Positions 1 through 8,876 of a stretch of DNA of 40,100 bases are shown here, in pieces. Each line of letters opens with the position of its first letter. Position 1 is the stretch's first letter. Origin of the DNA: Pseudonocardia sp. (GTDB lineage: Bacteria > Actinomycetota > Actinomycetes > Mycobacteriales > Pseudonocardiaceae); the NCBI GenBank assembly GCA_016794615.1, contig JAEUJO010000017.1:1-40100 (forward strand), given 5' to 3'. The notes under the pieces are model-generated. The model had not been told where the DNA came from. It saw only the letters and a program-made list of their open reading frames with translations, and ran no database searches. The position numbers were made by a program, and so were the translations under genes.

Positions 1-2891
1 GCGGCGCCGGCGATCTGCTGGTACCGCTGGACCGCGGCGTCCAATGCGGCCAGGGCCTGCCCCTGGGCGGCGAAGTCACCGCTCTGCTGCGCGGCCTTGA
101 GCTGGTTGATGGCCTGCTCGATCGACGCCGCGGCCGCCGCCTGGTCCGGGCTCGTCGGATTCGGGAGCGGGATCGCCGCGCCCGGCGCCGGCTGTTGCGG
201 TTGCTGCCCGGGCTGGGCGACGGCGCTGCCCGCACCCGGGCCGAACACGTCCTCCAAGGCTCCCTGCAGGCTCGCGTCGTACCCGACCCGGCCGTTGTAA
301 CTCACCAGCACGCGAGCCAACACCGGGTACGAAGCGCTCTGGCCGGCCCGTTCGATGTACACCGGTTCCACGTAGAGCAGGCCACCGGCCACCGGGAGGG
401 TGAGCAGGTTCCCGTACTCGATGGTGGTCTGGTTCTGTCTCAGCAGGTTCAGCTGCGAACTGACCTCCGGTGAGCCGAGGAACTGCGCCTGCACCTGTTG
501 CGGGCCGAGTGTCTGTGTCTCCGCAGGCAACTCGAGCACGGTGATCTTCCCGTACGTGGCGGGGTCCGAGCTCGCGCTCACGTACGCCGAGAGGAACTGC
601 CGCGCCCGGCTGACCAGGGCGCTGGTCAGCTGGAATGTGGCGCCCTGCTGGTTCGGCAGCCCGGCGAGCAGGTAGTACGGCGGTTGCGCCGACCCCGCCG
701 TACCGGCCGCGCCCTGGACGGTGGGGTCCGACGGGACGTCCCAGAACGACACCGTCGAGAAGAACTCGCTGGGGGTGTCGACGTGGTACTCGGTGAGCAG
801 CTCACGCTGGACCTTGAACAGGTCCTCCGGGTAGCGGAAGTGCGAGCGGAGGCTGTCCGAGATCGCCGAGGCCGGCTTGACGACGCCCGGGAACGCCGCC
901 GCCCAGGTCCGCAGCACCGGGTCCGTCTCGTCGAAGCCGTAGATCGTCACGGTGCCGTCGTACGCGTCGACGGTCGCCTTCACGGAGTTGCGGATGTAGC
1001 TGATCTCCTCGTCCGGCAGCCGCGGCACGCCCTGCAGCGCCGTGGCGGTGGCATCGCCCAGTGACATCTGCTTGGCGTAGGGGTAGTTCGCCAGCGTCGT
1101 ATACCCGTCGACGATCCAGGTGATGCGCCCGTCGACGACCGCCGGGTACGGATCGGTGTCCAGCGTCAGCCACGGGGCCACCGCCTTGACCCGGTCCGAG
1201 GGGTTCCGGACATACATGATCTTCGAGTTGTCGTTGATCGAGGCGTTGAACAGGATGTTCCGCTCACCGTGCACCAGCGAGAACACCAGCCGGTTGAAGA
1301 AGTTGCCGAGCGGCACCCCGCCGCGTCCGTCGTAGGTGTAGCTCTGCGTGTCGGAGTCGTACTCGCGCGGGGACGCACCCGGTTCGGCACCGACGATCGA
1401 GTAGTCCGTGATCAGCTCGCCGTAGTAGATCCGCGGCTCCGTGACCCGCAGGCCCTCGGGTGCGGACGCGGCGTTGCCGGTGTCGATGCTGGTGAACCGG
1501 GGCAGACCGCCCTGCCCGCCCGCGTCCTGCAGCTGGGCGTTCACCTCGTTCGCCGGGGCCACCACCATGCCGTTGCCGTGGGTGTAGACCAGGTGCCGGT
1601 TGATCCAGTCCTGCTGGTTGTTGACCAGCCCCTCGCTGTTGAGCTCGCGTGCGGCGACGATGTAGTCCTGCGTCTTCCCGTCGACGGTGTAGCGGTCGAT
1701 GTCGAGGTTGTCGGGGAACCCGTAGAAGTTGCGCCGCTGCTGGAACTGCGTGAACGTGTCGCCGAGCTTGCTCGGGTCGAGGATGCGGATATTCGGGATC
1801 GTGTCGCGGTCGGCCCCCACCTGGGCGGGCGTCGCCTCCGACGTCCCGGCGTAGGGCTCGATGTTGACCTTGTCCGGCGTCAGGCCGAACGCCTGACGCG
1901 TGGCGTCGATGTTGCGTTGGATCGACGGGGCCTCGCGCTCGTTCGCGTTCGGTGCGACGACGAACTGCTGCAGCACCGCAGGCCACGCCGCTCCGACCAG
2001 CACGCTCGACAGCACCAGCAGCACGACGGCGATCGCGGGCAGCTGCAGGTTGCGCCGGAACACCGCGACGAAGAACGCCGCCGCGCAGATGATCGAGATG
2101 AAGAGCAGGATCAGCTTGGCGGGCATCACGGCGTTCAGGTCCGTGTACGTGGCACCGGTGAACGTCGGGTTGCGCGTCGAGTACAGCAACTCGTAGCGGT
2201 CCAGGTAGTACGCGACGGCCTTGAACAGCACGAACACCCCGGCGAGCACGGCCAGGTGGGCGCGCGCGGCGGCCGACACCTGCCCGGCGCGACCCGTCAG
2301 CCGGATGCCACCGAACATGTAGTGCGCGATCAGCGCCACGATGAAGCTGATCGTGACGGCGATGAACAGCCAGTCCAGCACCCAGCGGTAGAAGGGCAGC
2401 TCGAAGGCGTAGAAGCTGACGTCGATGCCGAACTCGGGATCCTTGATCCCGAAGGCCGTGGAGTGCAGGAACTGCTGCACGGTCTGCCAGTCGCCCTGCG
2501 CCGCGAGGCCCGCGATCACGCCGACGAGCACCGGGATGCCGATCCCGAAGAGCCGCAACCGGGAGATGATCACGGTGCGGTACCGGGCGATCGGGTCCTC
2601 CGGACCCGAGACGGGGACGAAGACCGGGCGGAACCGGTAGGCGATCCACAGCGAGAGTGCGACGGCCCCCCCGATCAGCACCGCAGCGAGCAGGAACTGC
2701 AGGATCCGCGTGAAGATGATCGTGGTGAAGACGTTGCGGTAGCCGACCTCGCCGAACCACAGCCAGTCGACGTAGAGGGTGATCAGACGAGACCCGCCCA
2801 GCAGCAGCAGCACGAGGACGCCCGCGGCGATGAGCAGGATCCGGGTACGGCGGTTCAGCGTCGGGGCTCCCACCGGGGGCCGCATGGCCAC
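1..2891 (-). CDS. UPF0182 family membrane protein (3' end outside window)
   Basis: Reading the minus strand from a GTG at 2891 gives an open frame of 963 codons that reaches the window edge with no stop. The N-terminus is MAMRPPVGAPTLNRRTR, followed by a hydrophobic segment and the family-typical VDWLWFGEVGYRNVF. Several more membrane spans follow up to about residue 320, then a large hydrophilic domain (for example SIQRNIDATRQAF and FTSIDTGNAA). A Pro/Gln/Ala-rich linker precedes a C-terminal helix ending LDAAVQRYQQIAGA, typical of the end of UPF0182 proteins, so probably only a few residues are missing. GGAG lies about ten bases before the GTG. The biochemical role of this family is not known to me. 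The next upstream gene on the strand is the PDZ protease, 144 bp away, so they may be co-transcribed. Confidence 0.93.
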   Translation of the reverse strand, partial: MAMRPPVGAPTLNRRTRILLIAAGVLVLLLLGGSRLITLYVDWLWFGEVGYRNVFTTIIFTRILQFLLAAVLIGGAVALSLWIAYRFRPVFVPVSGPEDPIARYRTVIISRLRLFGIGIPVLVGVIAGLAAQGDWQTVQQFLHSTAFGIKDPEFGIDVSFYAFELPFYRWVLDWLFIAVTISFIVALIAHYMFGGIRLTGRAGQVSAAARAHLAVLAGVFVLFKAVAYYLDRYELLYSTRNPTFTGATYTDLNAVMPAKLILLFISIICAAAFFVAVFRRNLQLPAIAVVLLVLSSVLVGAAWPAVLQQFVVAPNANEREAPSIQRNIDATRQAFGLTPDKVNIEPYAGTSEATPAQVGADRDTIPNIRILDPSKLGDTFTQFQQRRNFYGFPDNLDIDRYTVDGKTQDYIVAARELNSEGLVNNQQDWINRHLVYTHGNGMVVAPANEVNAQLQDAGGQGGLPRFTSIDTGNAASAPEGLRVTEPRIYYGELITDYSIVGAEPGASPREYDSDTQSYTYDGRGGVPLGNFFNRLVFSLVHGERNILFNASINDNSKIMYVRNPSDRVKAVAPWLTLDTDPYPAVVDGRITWIVDGYTTLANYPYAKQMSLGDATATALQGVPRLPDEEISYIRNSVKATVDAYDGTVTIYGFDETDPVLRTWAAAFPGVVKPASAISDSLRSHFRYPEDLFKVQRELLTEYHVDTPSEFFSTVSFWDVPSDPTVQGAAGTAGSAQPPYYLLAGLPNQQGATFQLTSALVSRARQFLSAYVSASSDPATYGKITVLELPAETQTLGPQQVQAQFLGSPEVSSQLNLLRQNQTTIEYGNLLTLPVAGGLLYVEPVYIERAGQSASYPVLARVLVSYNGRVGYDASLQGALEDVFGPGAGSAVAQPGQQPQQPAPGAAIPLPNPTSPDQAAAAASIEQAINQLKAAQQSGDFAAQGQALAALDAAVQRYQQIAGA

Positions 2892-3035
2892 GGGACACGC
2901 TCCAGTGATCGGGGACTTCTCGTGCGGGCCGGCGTGGGCCACACCCTGCTGTGCCAACTCTACGGACGGCGTGTGGAGTTCCCGTGGGCTGGGCTGAGAT
3001 GGGCAAACGGGAGGAACCGTCGGTCGGCGGCGGGC

Positions 3036-4052
3036 TCAGCAGGAGCGGGGTGGGGCCCCGCGGTCGAGTGCCTCCAGCTGCGTGACCGCATCCCCCAGCC
3101 CGGTCACGCGCACGAGCTGCAGACCCTGTGGTGCGGTGGCCACGGCCTCGGTGCAGTTCTCGTCGGGAACGAGGAACACCGTGGCCCCGGCATCGTGGGC
3201 GGCCCGCATCTTGAACGGGATGCCCCCGATGGGCGAGACGTCGCCGGTCCCGTCGATCGCGCCGGTGCCGGCGATGAACCGACCGCCGGTCAGGTCCCCC
3301 GGCGAGAGCTTGTCGACGACGGCGAGCGCGAACATCAGCCCCGCCGACGGTCCCCCGATGTCGCCCAGGCTGATCCGGATGTCACCGGTCCGGGGCTCGA
3401 CGGTCGGCCGCACACCGAGCAAACCCTGGGCGCGGTCGGGGCTCGCGGCCAGCGCGACGTTCGCCGTCTGCTCCTGCCCGTCGCGACGGTAGGTCACCGT
3501 GACACTCTGGCCGGGCGCGGTGCCGGACAGCGCCTCGGACACCGACGCGGGCGTGCCGACCGTCCGCCCGGAGACGGCGACGAGCTCGTCGCCGACCCGC
3601 AGCACCGATGCGGCCGGGGAATCCGGGACGACCGCGCCGACGACGACCCGGGTCGGGATCGCCAGTTGCGTCATCGCGGCGAGCTCGGCATTCGACTCGG
3701 AGGTGGCGAACTGCTGGGTGTTCTCCTCGCGCACCTGCTCGTCGGTCTTGCCGGGCGGGAAGATCTCGCCACGGGGTACGACCTGACGAGCGCCCGACGC
3801 CCAGGCGCGCAGCATCTGCACGAAGGTCAGGCGGTCCGACACCGCCACCGTCGTCATGTTGAGATGCCCGGACGTGGGGAACATGGGCAGGCCGTCGACG
3901 GTGACGACCGGCGCCCCGTTGACGTCACCGAGTGTGTCGTAGGTCGGGCCAGGGCCCAGAGCCACCAGGGGGACGGGCATGGCCGCACCGAGGACGCTCA
4001 GCACCGCCGCCAGGAGGGCGGCGGACAGGAACGTGCTCGACCGGCCTGCCAC
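3036..4052 (-). CDS. YlbL-type PDZ / Lon-like serine protease
   Basis: A 338-residue membrane-anchored protease acting outside the membrane. Residues 7-30 are a hydrophobic signal anchor. A PDZ domain spans roughly 130-195 (VVVGAVVPDSPAASVLRVGDELVAV in two halves around residue 145). A Lon-type proteolytic domain follows, with the nucleophile Ser236 in GGPSAGLMF and the partner Lys281 in GGIPFKMRAA, the Ser-Lys dyad of family S16. The GTG at 4052 is chosen because residues upstream in the same frame come from translating the tandem repeat at 4067-4190 and have no family resemblance; it lacks a clear Shine-Dalgarno sequence. It is divergent from the Zincin_2 gene. Substrate unknown. Confidence 0.92.
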   Translation of the reverse strand: MAGRSSTFLSAALLAAVLSVLGAAMPVPLVALGPGPTYDTLGDVNGAPVVTVDGLPMFPTSGHLNMTTVAVSDRLTFVQMLRAWASGARQVVPRGEIFPPGKTDEQVREENTQQFATSESNAELAAMTQLAIPTRVVVGAVVPDSPAASVLRVGDELVAVSGRTVGTPASVSEALSGTAPGQSVTVTYRRDGQEQTANVALAASPDRAQGLLGVRPTVEPRTGDIRISLGDIGGPSAGLMFALAVVDKLSPGDLTGGRFIAGTGAIDGTGDVSPIGGIPFKMRAAHDAGATVFLVPDENCTEAVATAPQGLQLVRVTGLGDAVTQLEALDRGAPPRSC

Positions 4053-4066
4053 GAGTACCGAGCCTA

Positions 4067-4190
4067 GCCTCCACCTGTGGGATCTCCGCTTTGCTCCGCT
4101 GCAGCATTGATCCACAGGACACGACTGGGCCTCCACCTGTGGGATCTCCGCCTTGCTCCGCTGCAGCATTGATCCACAGGACACGACTGG
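4067..4190. repeat. Tandem pair of a 62-bp element with inverted ends
   Basis: Two head-to-tail copies (4067-4128 and 4129-4190) differ at one position. Each copy carries near-palindromic ends, CCTGTGGGATC and GATCCACAGG, at 4074-4084/4109-4118 in copy 1, with one bulged G. A diverged third copy lies in reverse orientation at 10856-10910. The pair fills most of the 173-bp divergent promoter region between the PDZ protease and Zincin_2 genes. It creates a spurious N-terminal extension on the protease frame. Confidence 0.9.
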
Positions 4191-4225
4191 GGCGTGCGCG
4201 GGTGCGGTCCGCGTACCGTGGGGCC

Positions 4226-5644
4226 ATGACGAACGAGCCGCCGTTCGGGTTCGGCTTCGGGCCCGCGGACCGCGACCCCGACCGTGACCCCGATCGCGAG
4301 CCCGGACCGCAGGATCCCTTCGGCTTCGGTGCAGGATTCCCCGGGCTGCCCGGCGGGATGCCCGGGATGCCCGGGATGCCGCCGGGCGGGTTCGACATGA
4401 GCCAGCTCGGGCAGATGCTCACGCAGCTCGGACAGATGCTCAGCCAGGCGCAGAACACCGGCGGTGGCCCGGTGAACTACGACCTCGCGGCGAACATCGC
4501 GAAGCAGCGCCTGGCGGGCACCACCTCGTCTCTGACCGACGCGCAGCGCAGTGCCGTGCGCGACGCCGTGCGGCTTGCGGAGTTGTGGCTGGACCCGGCC
4601 ACCACGTTCCCGGCAGGGGCGACGGAGGTCGCGGCCTGGTCGGCGAGCGAGTGGGTGAACGCCAGCCTGCCCACCTGGAAACGGCTGTGCGACCCGGTCG
4701 CGCAGCGCGTGTCTGTGGCGTGGGTGGAGGCCCTGCCGGAGGAGGTCCGCGCCGGCGCGGGCCCGATGCTGGCGATGCTGGGCCAGATGGGCGGCCTCGC
4801 GTTCGGCAGCCAGCTCGGAGGTGGTCTGGGCCAGCTCGCGGCAGAGGTGCTGAGCTCCACGGACGTGGGCGTGCCCGTGGGCCCGGCGGGCACCGCCGCG
4901 CTGCTGCCGGAGAACATCGAGAAGTTCACGGCGGGACTCGACCGGCCCGCCAGCGAGGTGATGATCTACCTCGCCGCCCGGGAGGCGGCGCACCAGCGGC
5001 TGTTTGCCCACGTCGGCTGGCTGCGGGAGCGGCTGCTCGGCACGGTCGAGGAGTACGCACGGGGCATCACGGTCGACACGTCTCGGATCGAGGAGCTGGC
5101 CCGCGGCATCGACCCGTCGAACCCCGCTGCGATCGAGGAGGCCATGCGCTCGGGGATGTTCGAGCAGCAGACCACCCCGGCTCAGCAGGTGGCGCTCGCC
5201 CGGTTGGAGACGCTGCTCGCGCTGATCGAGGGCTGGGTGGACGCCGTGGTGGCGGACGCCGTCGGTGATCGGCTGCCCGGGGCGGCGGCGCTGCGCGAGA
5301 CGCTGCGCAGGCGGCGCGCCGCGGGGGGACCCGCCGAGCAGACGTTCGCGACGATCGTCGGGCTGGAGCTGCGGCCGCGACAGCTGCGCAACGCCGCCGA
5401 GCTGTGGCGGCGCCTCGGCGAGCAGCGCGGGACCGCTGGGCGCGACGCGCTGTGGGCACACCCGGACCTGATCCCGTCGGCGGACGACCTCGAGGACCCG
5501 GCCGCCTTCGTCGCCCGCGAGGAGCTCGCCGACCCGATCGCCGAGCTGGAGAAGGCGATGCAGGCCGAGGAGCAGGCCGAGGAGCAGGCTGAGAAGGACG
5601 ACAAGACCGACGGTGAGGAGCCCGGCGCCGCGCCGACCTCCTGA
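4226..5644 (+). CDS. Zincin_2 (DUF2342) family putative metalloprotease
   Basis: A 472-residue soluble protein matching the actinobacterial Zincin_2/DUF2342 family, annotated as zinc-dependent metalloproteases. The N-terminal 60 residues are Asp/Arg- and Gly/Met/Pro-rich (PGMPGMPPGGFDMSQLGQML). The core contains the family segment IYLAAREAAHQRLFAHVGWL around residue 255; it has an E-x-x-H instead of a full HExxH, as I recall for the family. The C-terminus is a Glu/Ala-rich charged tail. ATG 4226 follows GGGG weakly. It faces the YgjP-type metallopeptidase gene, with a strong hairpin between their stops. No peptidase substrate is known; proteolytic activity is a family-level assumption. Confidence 0.9.
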   Translation: MTNEPPFGFGFGPADRDPDRDPDREPGPQDPFGFGAGFPGLPGGMPGMPGMPPGGFDMSQLGQMLTQLGQMLSQAQNTGGGPVNYDLAANIAKQRLAGTTSSLTDAQRSAVRDAVRLAELWLDPATTFPAGATEVAAWSASEWVNASLPTWKRLCDPVAQRVSVAWVEALPEEVRAGAGPMLAMLGQMGGLAFGSQLGGGLGQLAAEVLSSTDVGVPVGPAGTAALLPENIEKFTAGLDRPASEVMIYLAAREAAHQRLFAHVGWLRERLLGTVEEYARGITVDTSRIEELARGIDPSNPAAIEEAMRSGMFEQQTTPAQQVALARLETLLALIEGWVDAVVADAVGDRLPGAAALRETLRRRRAAGGPAEQTFATIVGLELRPRQLRNAAELWRRLGEQRGTAGRDALWAHPDLIPSADDLEDPAAFVAREELADPIAELEKAMQAEEQAEEQAEKDDKTDGEEPGAAPTS

Positions 5645-5656
5645 TCCCGCGCTGAC

Positions 5657-5698
5657 GAGCGGCGCCCCCGTCGGGCCTATCCGACGGAGGCGCCGCTC
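5657..5698. terminator. Bidirectional hairpin between convergent genes
   Basis: A 10-bp stem (GAGCGGCGCC/GGCGCCGCTC), one mismatch, then a 7-bp stem and a 6-base loop. It sits 13 bp after the Zincin_2 stop and over the 3' end of the opposing metallopeptidase gene, whose TAG stop (5677-5679) lies in the loop. There is no U-tract, as is common in high-GC actinobacteria. Confidence 0.8.
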
Positions 5699-6249
5699 GA
5701 CTGTTCGTCGACGTCGCCGTCCGTGCCGACCAGGCCCAGCCCGGCCGCGGCGGACAGCCCCTCCAGGTAGCCCATCGCCCGCTCGGTGCGGGGGTAGCGG
5801 CGCACCCAGGCCCAGAACGCCTTGTCGTGGCCCGGTTCGAGCAGGTGCGCCAACTCGTGGACGAGCACGTAGTCCACGACCCAGCCCGGGGCGTCGCGCA
5901 GACGTTCGCTGACCCGGATCGTGCCGTCCGCCGGGGTGCAGGACGCCCAGCGGGTGCTCATCGTCGGCACCCACCGCACTGTGGTGGGCTCGGCGCGGCC
6001 CTCCAGGTACCGGCGCGAGAGCTCGACGCTGCGCCGACGGAGTGCGTCGTCACCGGTGCGGGCGGGCGAGCGGCGGCGCGCCTCGCTGCGTTCGAGGCGG
6101 CGCACCATCTCGTCCACCCAGCGCGTCTCCTCCGACTCGCTCATCCAGCCGGGGATGAAGACGATCACCGTGTCGCCCTCACGCCGGGCGCTCACCATCC
6201 GGCGGCGGCGTTCGCTACGACGGACCTCCACGACCGCGGGCCTGACCAC
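5677..6249 (-). CDS. YgjP/DUF45-type M48-like metallopeptidase
   Basis: A 190-residue protein with a clear zinc-binding site: VHELAHL at residues 130-136 (His131, Glu132, His135), then EPGHDKAFW with His141. This matches the YgjP/DUF45 metallopeptidase domain (WLM/M48 clan). The Arg-rich first 60 residues include FIPGWMSESEETRWV. There is no signal peptide, so it should act in the cytoplasm. GTG 6249 is the first start in frame; 130 bp separate it from the divergent TOMM-like gene. The TAG stop lies inside the terminator loop shared with the Zincin_2 gene. Substrate not known. Confidence 0.9.
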   Translation of the reverse strand: MVRPAVVEVRRSERRRRMVSARREGDTVIVFIPGWMSESEETRWVDEMVRRLERSEARRRSPARTGDDALRRRSVELSRRYLEGRAEPTTVRWVPTMSTRWASCTPADGTIRVSERLRDAPGWVVDYVLVHELAHLLEPGHDKAFWAWVRRYPRTERAMGYLEGLSAAAGLGLVGTDGDVDEQSSGASVG

Positions 6250-6379
6250 CGACCCAGACTATCCTCGGCCGACCCGCCACCGGAGTGGTCGGCCCCGACC
6301 GGGCCCGAGTTGTCCACAACCTGCGTCTGCCTGTGGACAGCCGGATGCACCGGCGCGCCGGGGCCGGGATGCTGCCGAC

Positions 6380-7423
6380 ATGCCGTCACAGGTATCGGCC
6401 CTCCGCCCGTCCACGCTCCCGCGCCGGCTTCGGCTGTCGCCACACCGGTCGCTGCTCGTGCGGGGGCAGTCCGCGCGGCTGCTGGGCCTGGATCCACGGA
6501 CGGCGCTCGCCGTCGACGACCTACCGCCGCCGCTGGCCGGCATGCTGGACGAGCTCGCCGCACCGACGGAGCGAGTCGGTCTGGTGGCTCGGGCCGTGCA
6601 GCGCGGTGCGGATCGCGACGAGGCCGAGGAGCTGCTCCGGCGGCTGGTCGACACCGGGGTGCTCGTCGACGCCGAGGGGCCGGAACGCGTGGCCCGGCAG
6701 CGGGCGGCGGCCGCGGTCACCGTCGTGGGCGGCGGCCCACTGGCGGCGGGTGTCGCGGCAGGGCTCGGACGTGCCGGCATCGGTGCCGTGTGGGTCGAGG
6801 CCCCCGCGGACGGTGCGGTGCAGGAGGGCGACCTGGGCACCGGTCTGCTCGACGCCGACCGGGGACGGTCCGCGCTCGAGGCGGTGGTCGACGTCGTCCG
6901 GCGGGTCGCGCCCGGAACGAGCGTCGGGCCGCCCCCGGCCCGCGCCGCGCCGGATCTGTGCGTGCTCGCCGACGCCGTCGTACCCGATCCCGTGCGGGTC
7001 GCCGACCTGCACCGCGCCCGCGTCGCGCACCTGCCCGTCCGGTTGCGCGACGGCATCGGAGTCGTCGGGCCGCTCGTGCTTCCGGGTCGCTCGGCATGTC
7101 TGGGATGTCTCGAGCTGCACCGGTGCGGCTGCGATCCCGGCTGGCCTGCCGTCACGGCCCAGCTCATCGGACGCCACGGTCGGGGCGACGCGGCAACGGC
7201 GATGGCCACCGCGGCACTGGGCACCGCTCAGGTGCTGCGTGCGGTGGACATCGCAGGTGGTGGCGGGACGGCCGCGCCCCCGGTGCTCGGCGCCTCCTTG
7301 GAGCTCGACCTCGGCACGGGGGAACTGCTGCACCGCCCGTGGCCCCCGCACCCGGACTGCACCTGTGGCGCATCCCCGCCGCACGGACGTGCGAGCAGCC
7401 CTCCGGACGGGGGACAATCATGA
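6380..7423 (+). CDS. TOMM/ThiF-like E1 protein (cyclodehydratase-type, leader-binding fold)
   Basis: A 347-residue protein resembling the ThiF/E1-like component of azol(in)e peptide biosynthesis (TOMM leader-binding family). A winged-helix-like N-terminal part (about 40-100, EEAEELLRRLVDTGVLVDA) resembles a leader-peptide-binding domain. A Rossmann-like segment starts at about 112 (AVTVVGGGPLAAGVAAGLG). Four structural zinc cysteines can be seen: Cys240 and Cys243 in ACLGCLELH, and Cys327/Cys329 in PDCTCG. No ATP-binding YcaO gene and no precursor peptide are adjacent. ATG 6380 begins the recognisable domain. The downstream ABC1 kinase starts 27 bp after its stop, so the pair is probably an operon. 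The position matches Rv3196 as I recall it. Function unknown. Confidence 0.85.
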   Translation: MPSQVSALRPSTLPRRLRLSPHRSLLVRGQSARLLGLDPRTALAVDDLPPPLAGMLDELAAPTERVGLVARAVQRGADRDEAEELLRRLVDTGVLVDAEGPERVARQRAAAAVTVVGGGPLAAGVAAGLGRAGIGAVWVEAPADGAVQEGDLGTGLLDADRGRSALEAVVDVVRRVAPGTSVGPPPARAAPDLCVLADAVVPDPVRVADLHRARVAHLPVRLRDGIGVVGPLVLPGRSACLGCLELHRCGCDPGWPAVTAQLIGRHGRGDAATAMATAALGTAQVLRAVDIAGGGGTAAPPVLGASLELDLGTGELLHRPWPPHPDCTCGASPPHGRASSPPDGGQS

Positions 7424-7450
7424 GGTGATGAGCGCAGCGAGGCCGTTGAC

Positions 7451-8767
7451 GTGAGCGACATCCCCCGGCGCACCGCAGCACGCACGGCCAAGCTGGCGAG
7501 CCTGCCCCTGGGTGTGGCCGGCCGGGCGGCGGCCGGGTGGGGTCGCCGGCTGGCCGGCGGCAACAGCGACGAGATCTCCGCCCAGATGATGGCGCGCAGC
7601 GCCGAGCAGCTGTTCGCCGTGCTCGGTGAGCTCAAGGGCGGCGCGATGAAGTTCGGGCAGGCGCTGTCGGTGTTCGAGGCGGCGGTGCCGGACGATCTGG
7701 CGGGACCCTTCCGGGAGTCGCTGACGAAGCTGCAGCACGCGGCCCCGCCGATGCCGACCCGCGACGTCCACCGGATGCTCGCCGAGCAGTTCGGCCGCCG
7801 CTGGCCCGAGCGGTTCCGCGAGTTCGACGACGCCCCCGCCGCGGCCGCGAGCATCGGGCAGGTGCACCGCGCGGTGTGGAAGGACGGCCGCGAGGTGGCG
7901 GTGAAGATCCAGTACCCGGGCGCCGAGGAGGCGCTGCGGTCGGACCTTCGCCAGCTCGCGCGCATGAGCAGGCTGTTGCAGCCGCTCGTGCCGGGCCAGG
8001 ACGTCAAGCCTCTGGTGGCCGAGCTGCGCGAGCGCATGGAGGAGGAGCTCGACTACCGCGACGAGGCCGCGAACCAGCGGGTGTTCGCCGAGGTGTTCGA
8101 CGGCGATCCGCTCATCGCGGTTCCACGTGTCGTGGCCTCGGCGCCACGGGCGATGGTGAGCGAGTGGATCAGCGGACGGAAGCTGTCGGCGGTGATCGCG
8201 GCCGGCACGGTGGACGAACGGAACCAGGCGGGTGGGCTGCTCGCCGAGTTCCACTACTGCGCACCCGTCCGGGCCGGCCTCCTGCACGCGGACCCGCATC
8301 CGGGCAACTTCCAGCTGCTGCCCGACGGCAGGCTGCTGGTGCTGGACTACGGTGCGGTCGCGCGGGTGCCCGCGGGCCTGCCGCGGCCGCTGTCGGTCAT
8401 CACCCGGCTCGCGCTCGAGGACCGGCCGGACGATCTCATCGCGCACCTGCGGCACGAGGGGTTCCTGCTGCCCGGGGCGACCGTCTCCGGGGCCGACCTC
8501 GTCTCGTACCTCGCGCCGTTCACCGAACCGCTGCGCACGGAGTCCTTCCACTTCACCCGCCGCTGGCTGCAGGGCCAGGCCGAACGGGTCGGCGACCTGC
8601 GCAGCTCCGGCTTCGACGTCGGCCGGCGGCTGAACCTACCGCCGCAGTACCTGCTGGTGCACCGGGTGTCGATGGGAACGCTCGCGGTGCTGTGCCAGCT
8701 CGACTCGCGGGTCGCGCTGCGCGACATCGTCAGCAGGTGGAACCCGGCGACGTTCGTCGACGTCTAG
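7451..8767 (+). CDS. ABC1/UbiB-family atypical kinase
   Basis: A 438-residue ABC1 (AarF/UbiB/COQ8) protein-kinase-like ATPase. Diagnostic motifs are seen: the KxGQ motif at residues 67-70 (GGAMKFGQALS), the Ala-rich loop AAASIGQVHRA at 131-141, the ATP-binding lysine in VAVKIQYPG, the catalytic loop HADPHPGNF and the metal-binding LDYGAV. No transmembrane tail is evident. Family members support quinone or lipid metabolism; the substrate here is unknown. The GTG start 7451 lies 27 bp after the TOMM-like gene. The position corresponds to Rv3197, next to whiB7 in mycobacteria. Confidence 0.94.
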   Translation: MSDIPRRTAARTAKLASLPLGVAGRAAAGWGRRLAGGNSDEISAQMMARSAEQLFAVLGELKGGAMKFGQALSVFEAAVPDDLAGPFRESLTKLQHAAPPMPTRDVHRMLAEQFGRRWPERFREFDDAPAAAASIGQVHRAVWKDGREVAVKIQYPGAEEALRSDLRQLARMSRLLQPLVPGQDVKPLVAELRERMEEELDYRDEAANQRVFAEVFDGDPLIAVPRVVASAPRAMVSEWISGRKLSAVIAAGTVDERNQAGGLLAEFHYCAPVRAGLLHADPHPGNFQLLPDGRLLVLDYGAVARVPAGLPRPLSVITRLALEDRPDDLIAHLRHEGFLLPGATVSGADLVSYLAPFTEPLRTESFHFTRRWLQGQAERVGDLRSSGFDVGRRLNLPPQYLLVHRVSMGTLAVLCQLDSRVALRDIVSRWNPATFVDV

Positions 8768-8876
8768 CGGAAAGGGACAGCACCGGCGGCGGCGCGGGTG
8801 TGACACGTCGCGGATCCACCCGGATACGCGGGGCGCCGCCGGGAATCGCCCGCCGACGCCTGGGGTTGGGCGGGTC

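Noticed and set aside
1264..3006. A 580-codon minus-strand frame over the UPF0182 gene
   Set aside because: It is in another frame from the real protein, which reads from GTG 2891 with family-like sequence throughout.
1269..4067. A 932-codon open frame on the plus strand
   Set aside because: It is antisense to the UPF0182 and PDZ protease genes, both of which match families; the product is an Arg/Gly/Asp-rich artefact of high GC.
4053..4184. N-terminal extension of the PDZ protease to 4184
   Set aside because: The extra 44 residues are a translation of the tandem repeat and put a basic stretch before the signal anchor.
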